Shown one piece after another: positions 61,996-64,000 of a stretch of 64,000 nucleotides of DNA. A model generated the notes under the pieces. The model had not been told where the DNA came from. It searched no databases and saw only the letters and a program-made list of their open reading frames with translations. Both the position numbers and the translations under genes were made by a program. Origin of the DNA: Gymnorhina tibicen (lineage: Eukaryota; Chordata; Aves; Passeriformes; Artamidae); contig VXAZ01002119.1 in NCBI GenBank assembly GCA_013399875.1, positions 992,001-1,056,000 of the forward strand, given 5' to 3'. The stretch's first letter is position 1, and every line of letters begins with the position of its first letter.

Positions 61996-64000
61996 TTTAC
62001 TTTGTAGAACTCTATAAAGTCATAAATGCGGGATTATACAGGCAATAACTCAAATGTTTTTGTGCTTTATGAGTTACTGCCCACATTTTGGCTGTGTAAT
62101 ATTTGCAGCTGAAGTGTTTATGGAGCTAGGACTGATTTTACTGACCTAAAAGGAAGTGCCATTAAGGTCTGATTATTTATTTCTCAGCACTTCAGTCCCT
62201 CTTTGTCACTCTCTTAAGCTCCCAGAATTACAACACTTTAAAGCTTCATCTTAGTATAGCAGCATTTTTGAAGTAGTTGTATTTAAATTTCTTTACATTT
62301 TCCTACAAACCATTTTCAGAAGGTACAGATAGTACTGGGTGGTCATAAGAAGCTAGTAGGTCAGCCAAATGAGACAGTGCCAAATTGCAATGTGTATTAG
62401 GCGTAAACTCAAGAAACTCAGGTTTTTTTCATGTGCTTGAAGTGGGCACCAAAATTATTACTAAAAGTAGAGTGGAGGTGAAATAATTTTAGGGGCAAGT
62501 CAGAAAAACAGTCCATTTCTTAATGAGCATTTTCAATATAATTTTGGCACAATAAATTCTGATCCACAGTTCTATGTCCAGAGTGTTCCAATCAGTTGCT
62601 AAAGTGGGAAAACAATCAAATTAAACCATGTCAGAAAACTGGTAAGCTTTTAGAATTTTCTTGAAGTGGCAGAGATGATGATACACAAAATTACTCACCC
62701 ATTGTGTGAACATAACATATATTAAAATATATCTTTTATTGAAACACCAAGATCAAACCAGAAGCACCAACATGTGAATAATTTATGTGAAACTACTTTG
62801 AAATTCTTCTGTTATGTGATGAAAGCATGATGGTAGTAACAATTCTTGTCCGAAGCTGTTGTATGTTATGTTTTATTTCAAATTTTAATTAGCAAAGAAG
62901 TATGTAATTGGGATTGGAGGACACTGAAAGGTTTTATCAATAAAATGTAATAATAAGTCATTCTTTTTCACTGAGGAAAAGAAATTATAAAACTTGTTTC
63001 TGTAGCCTTTTGACTAAAATACTTAATTTAGAAATCCATTTCAAATATATTTTAGTATCTCTTTTGCTACAATGTGTGATTTAATGTTTACTTCTATGAA
63101 AATTTGCTTTGCTATATATAAAATATGGCTGAAAACCCTTGCTTCCTTCTGGGTGTGTTCTGCCTTTGGGCTTTGTGAATATAAATTAAAATATAAATTT
63201 CAATAGATTATGTTCATATAATTGTTTTTATGGTCTTCTAGATGTCATGATTTTATAAAATTTGTAATAGTGCATCAGTCATCTGTGAAATGCCTGTTTC
63301 CTCTAAGCCGCTGACAATCTGTACTAGACCAATTACATGATAAATTAGTGTGACTAAATGTTACTAAGGAAGTAGGGAACAAGCAATCACAAATACCTTA
63401 TAGAATACAAATGAACTATATATGAAAAGTCTTCTCTCCATATTTCCCCAGTAACTGCTATGATCCAGTAGAGCAAGATGTTTGGTCACTGATACGTGGT
63501 AATTTCTAATCCTTAGGCAGTGCACTTAAAAATCACCTCTTTTTGTCAGATGTGATAACTGCAGGAAAAGGTGTCTTGGTTTTTTTTGCTTTATTTTCAT
63601 CCCATGGTTGTTACTTAAAATGTTGATCTTCATGTTTTACTAATGAGTTAATGCTTGCAAAGCAATTAGAAAATGAAAGAGACTAAATTCATCATTATTA
63701 GGAAATTATTGAGAAGAAAATTGAATTATGTTCTTGACTTGTGTTCTGTGTGGGACATTTCCCAGGCAAAAATGAAAGTTGGTGTTCAGCCTTCCATTGA
63801 CCTTCATGCATTTAGCATTTTCTCCTTTTTTCAGTTATTTCTCCCAGCTGAGGTCTTGCTTCAGGAGGGGTCAGTATTGAACACAGTCAGAGGATCCTCG
63901 ATAGTAACCTTTTTCACTGGAGTGCTGAACCAAAAGTAGAATGTTTTTATTCCCACCTTTGCCAGTAATTTATGCTGTGTTCTTAGCCAGGTCAGTTAAC
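61996..64000. other. AT-rich end of the window without a recognised feature
   Basis: I see no repeat family or exon. An 88-codon plus frame at 63673-63939 starts MKETKF and ends with a hydrophobic/polar mixture; it has no family likeness or splice support. Confidence 0.6.

Overview
The window is vertebrate nuclear DNA from a bird. It is AT-rich, has no operon structure and no long open frame. The readable content is relics of two avian retroelement classes: CR1 (chicken repeat 1) LINEs with the usual short 3' tail of the ATCATAGA/ATTCTATG kind, and LTRs of avian endogenous retroviruses. I recognised no rRNA, tRNA, CRISPR array, host protein gene or plasmid/phage feature. The exact species cannot be read from the sequence; a neognath bird is safe, a songbird is possible.

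Layout: an old avian ERV LTR at 1990-2520; a second LTR at about 8006-8520, interrupted by a 29-base assembly gap; a long unique-looking stretch with microsatellites; a plus-strand CR1 at 18545-19210; minus-strand CR1 copies at 21821-21990, 25830-26235, 26396-26745, 35843-36660, 52942-54122 and 61710-61995; an LTR fragment at 39939-40117; and an apparently complete, CpG-rich solo LTR at 42808-44035 flanked by a 5-bp target-site duplication (AACAA). The remainder is AT-rich sequence with short simple repeats and a few clean inverted repeats.

No genes work together here in any way I can show. The window is best read as a gene desert or, more likely, part of a large intron. Ten of eleven confidently oriented retroelements lie on the minus strand, which is what selection against sense insertions would leave inside a plus-strand transcription unit. 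One 50-nt plus-strand segment (30449-30498) has exon-like splice signals and a single open frame, but it is unproven.

The most notable regulatory signal is in the 8.0-8.5 kb LTR: two decamers, each a perfect match to the p53 half-site consensus RRRCWWGYYY, stand back to back with no spacer (8334-8353) 13 bp from a TATA-like box. I found no evidence of an undescribed protein or RNA system.
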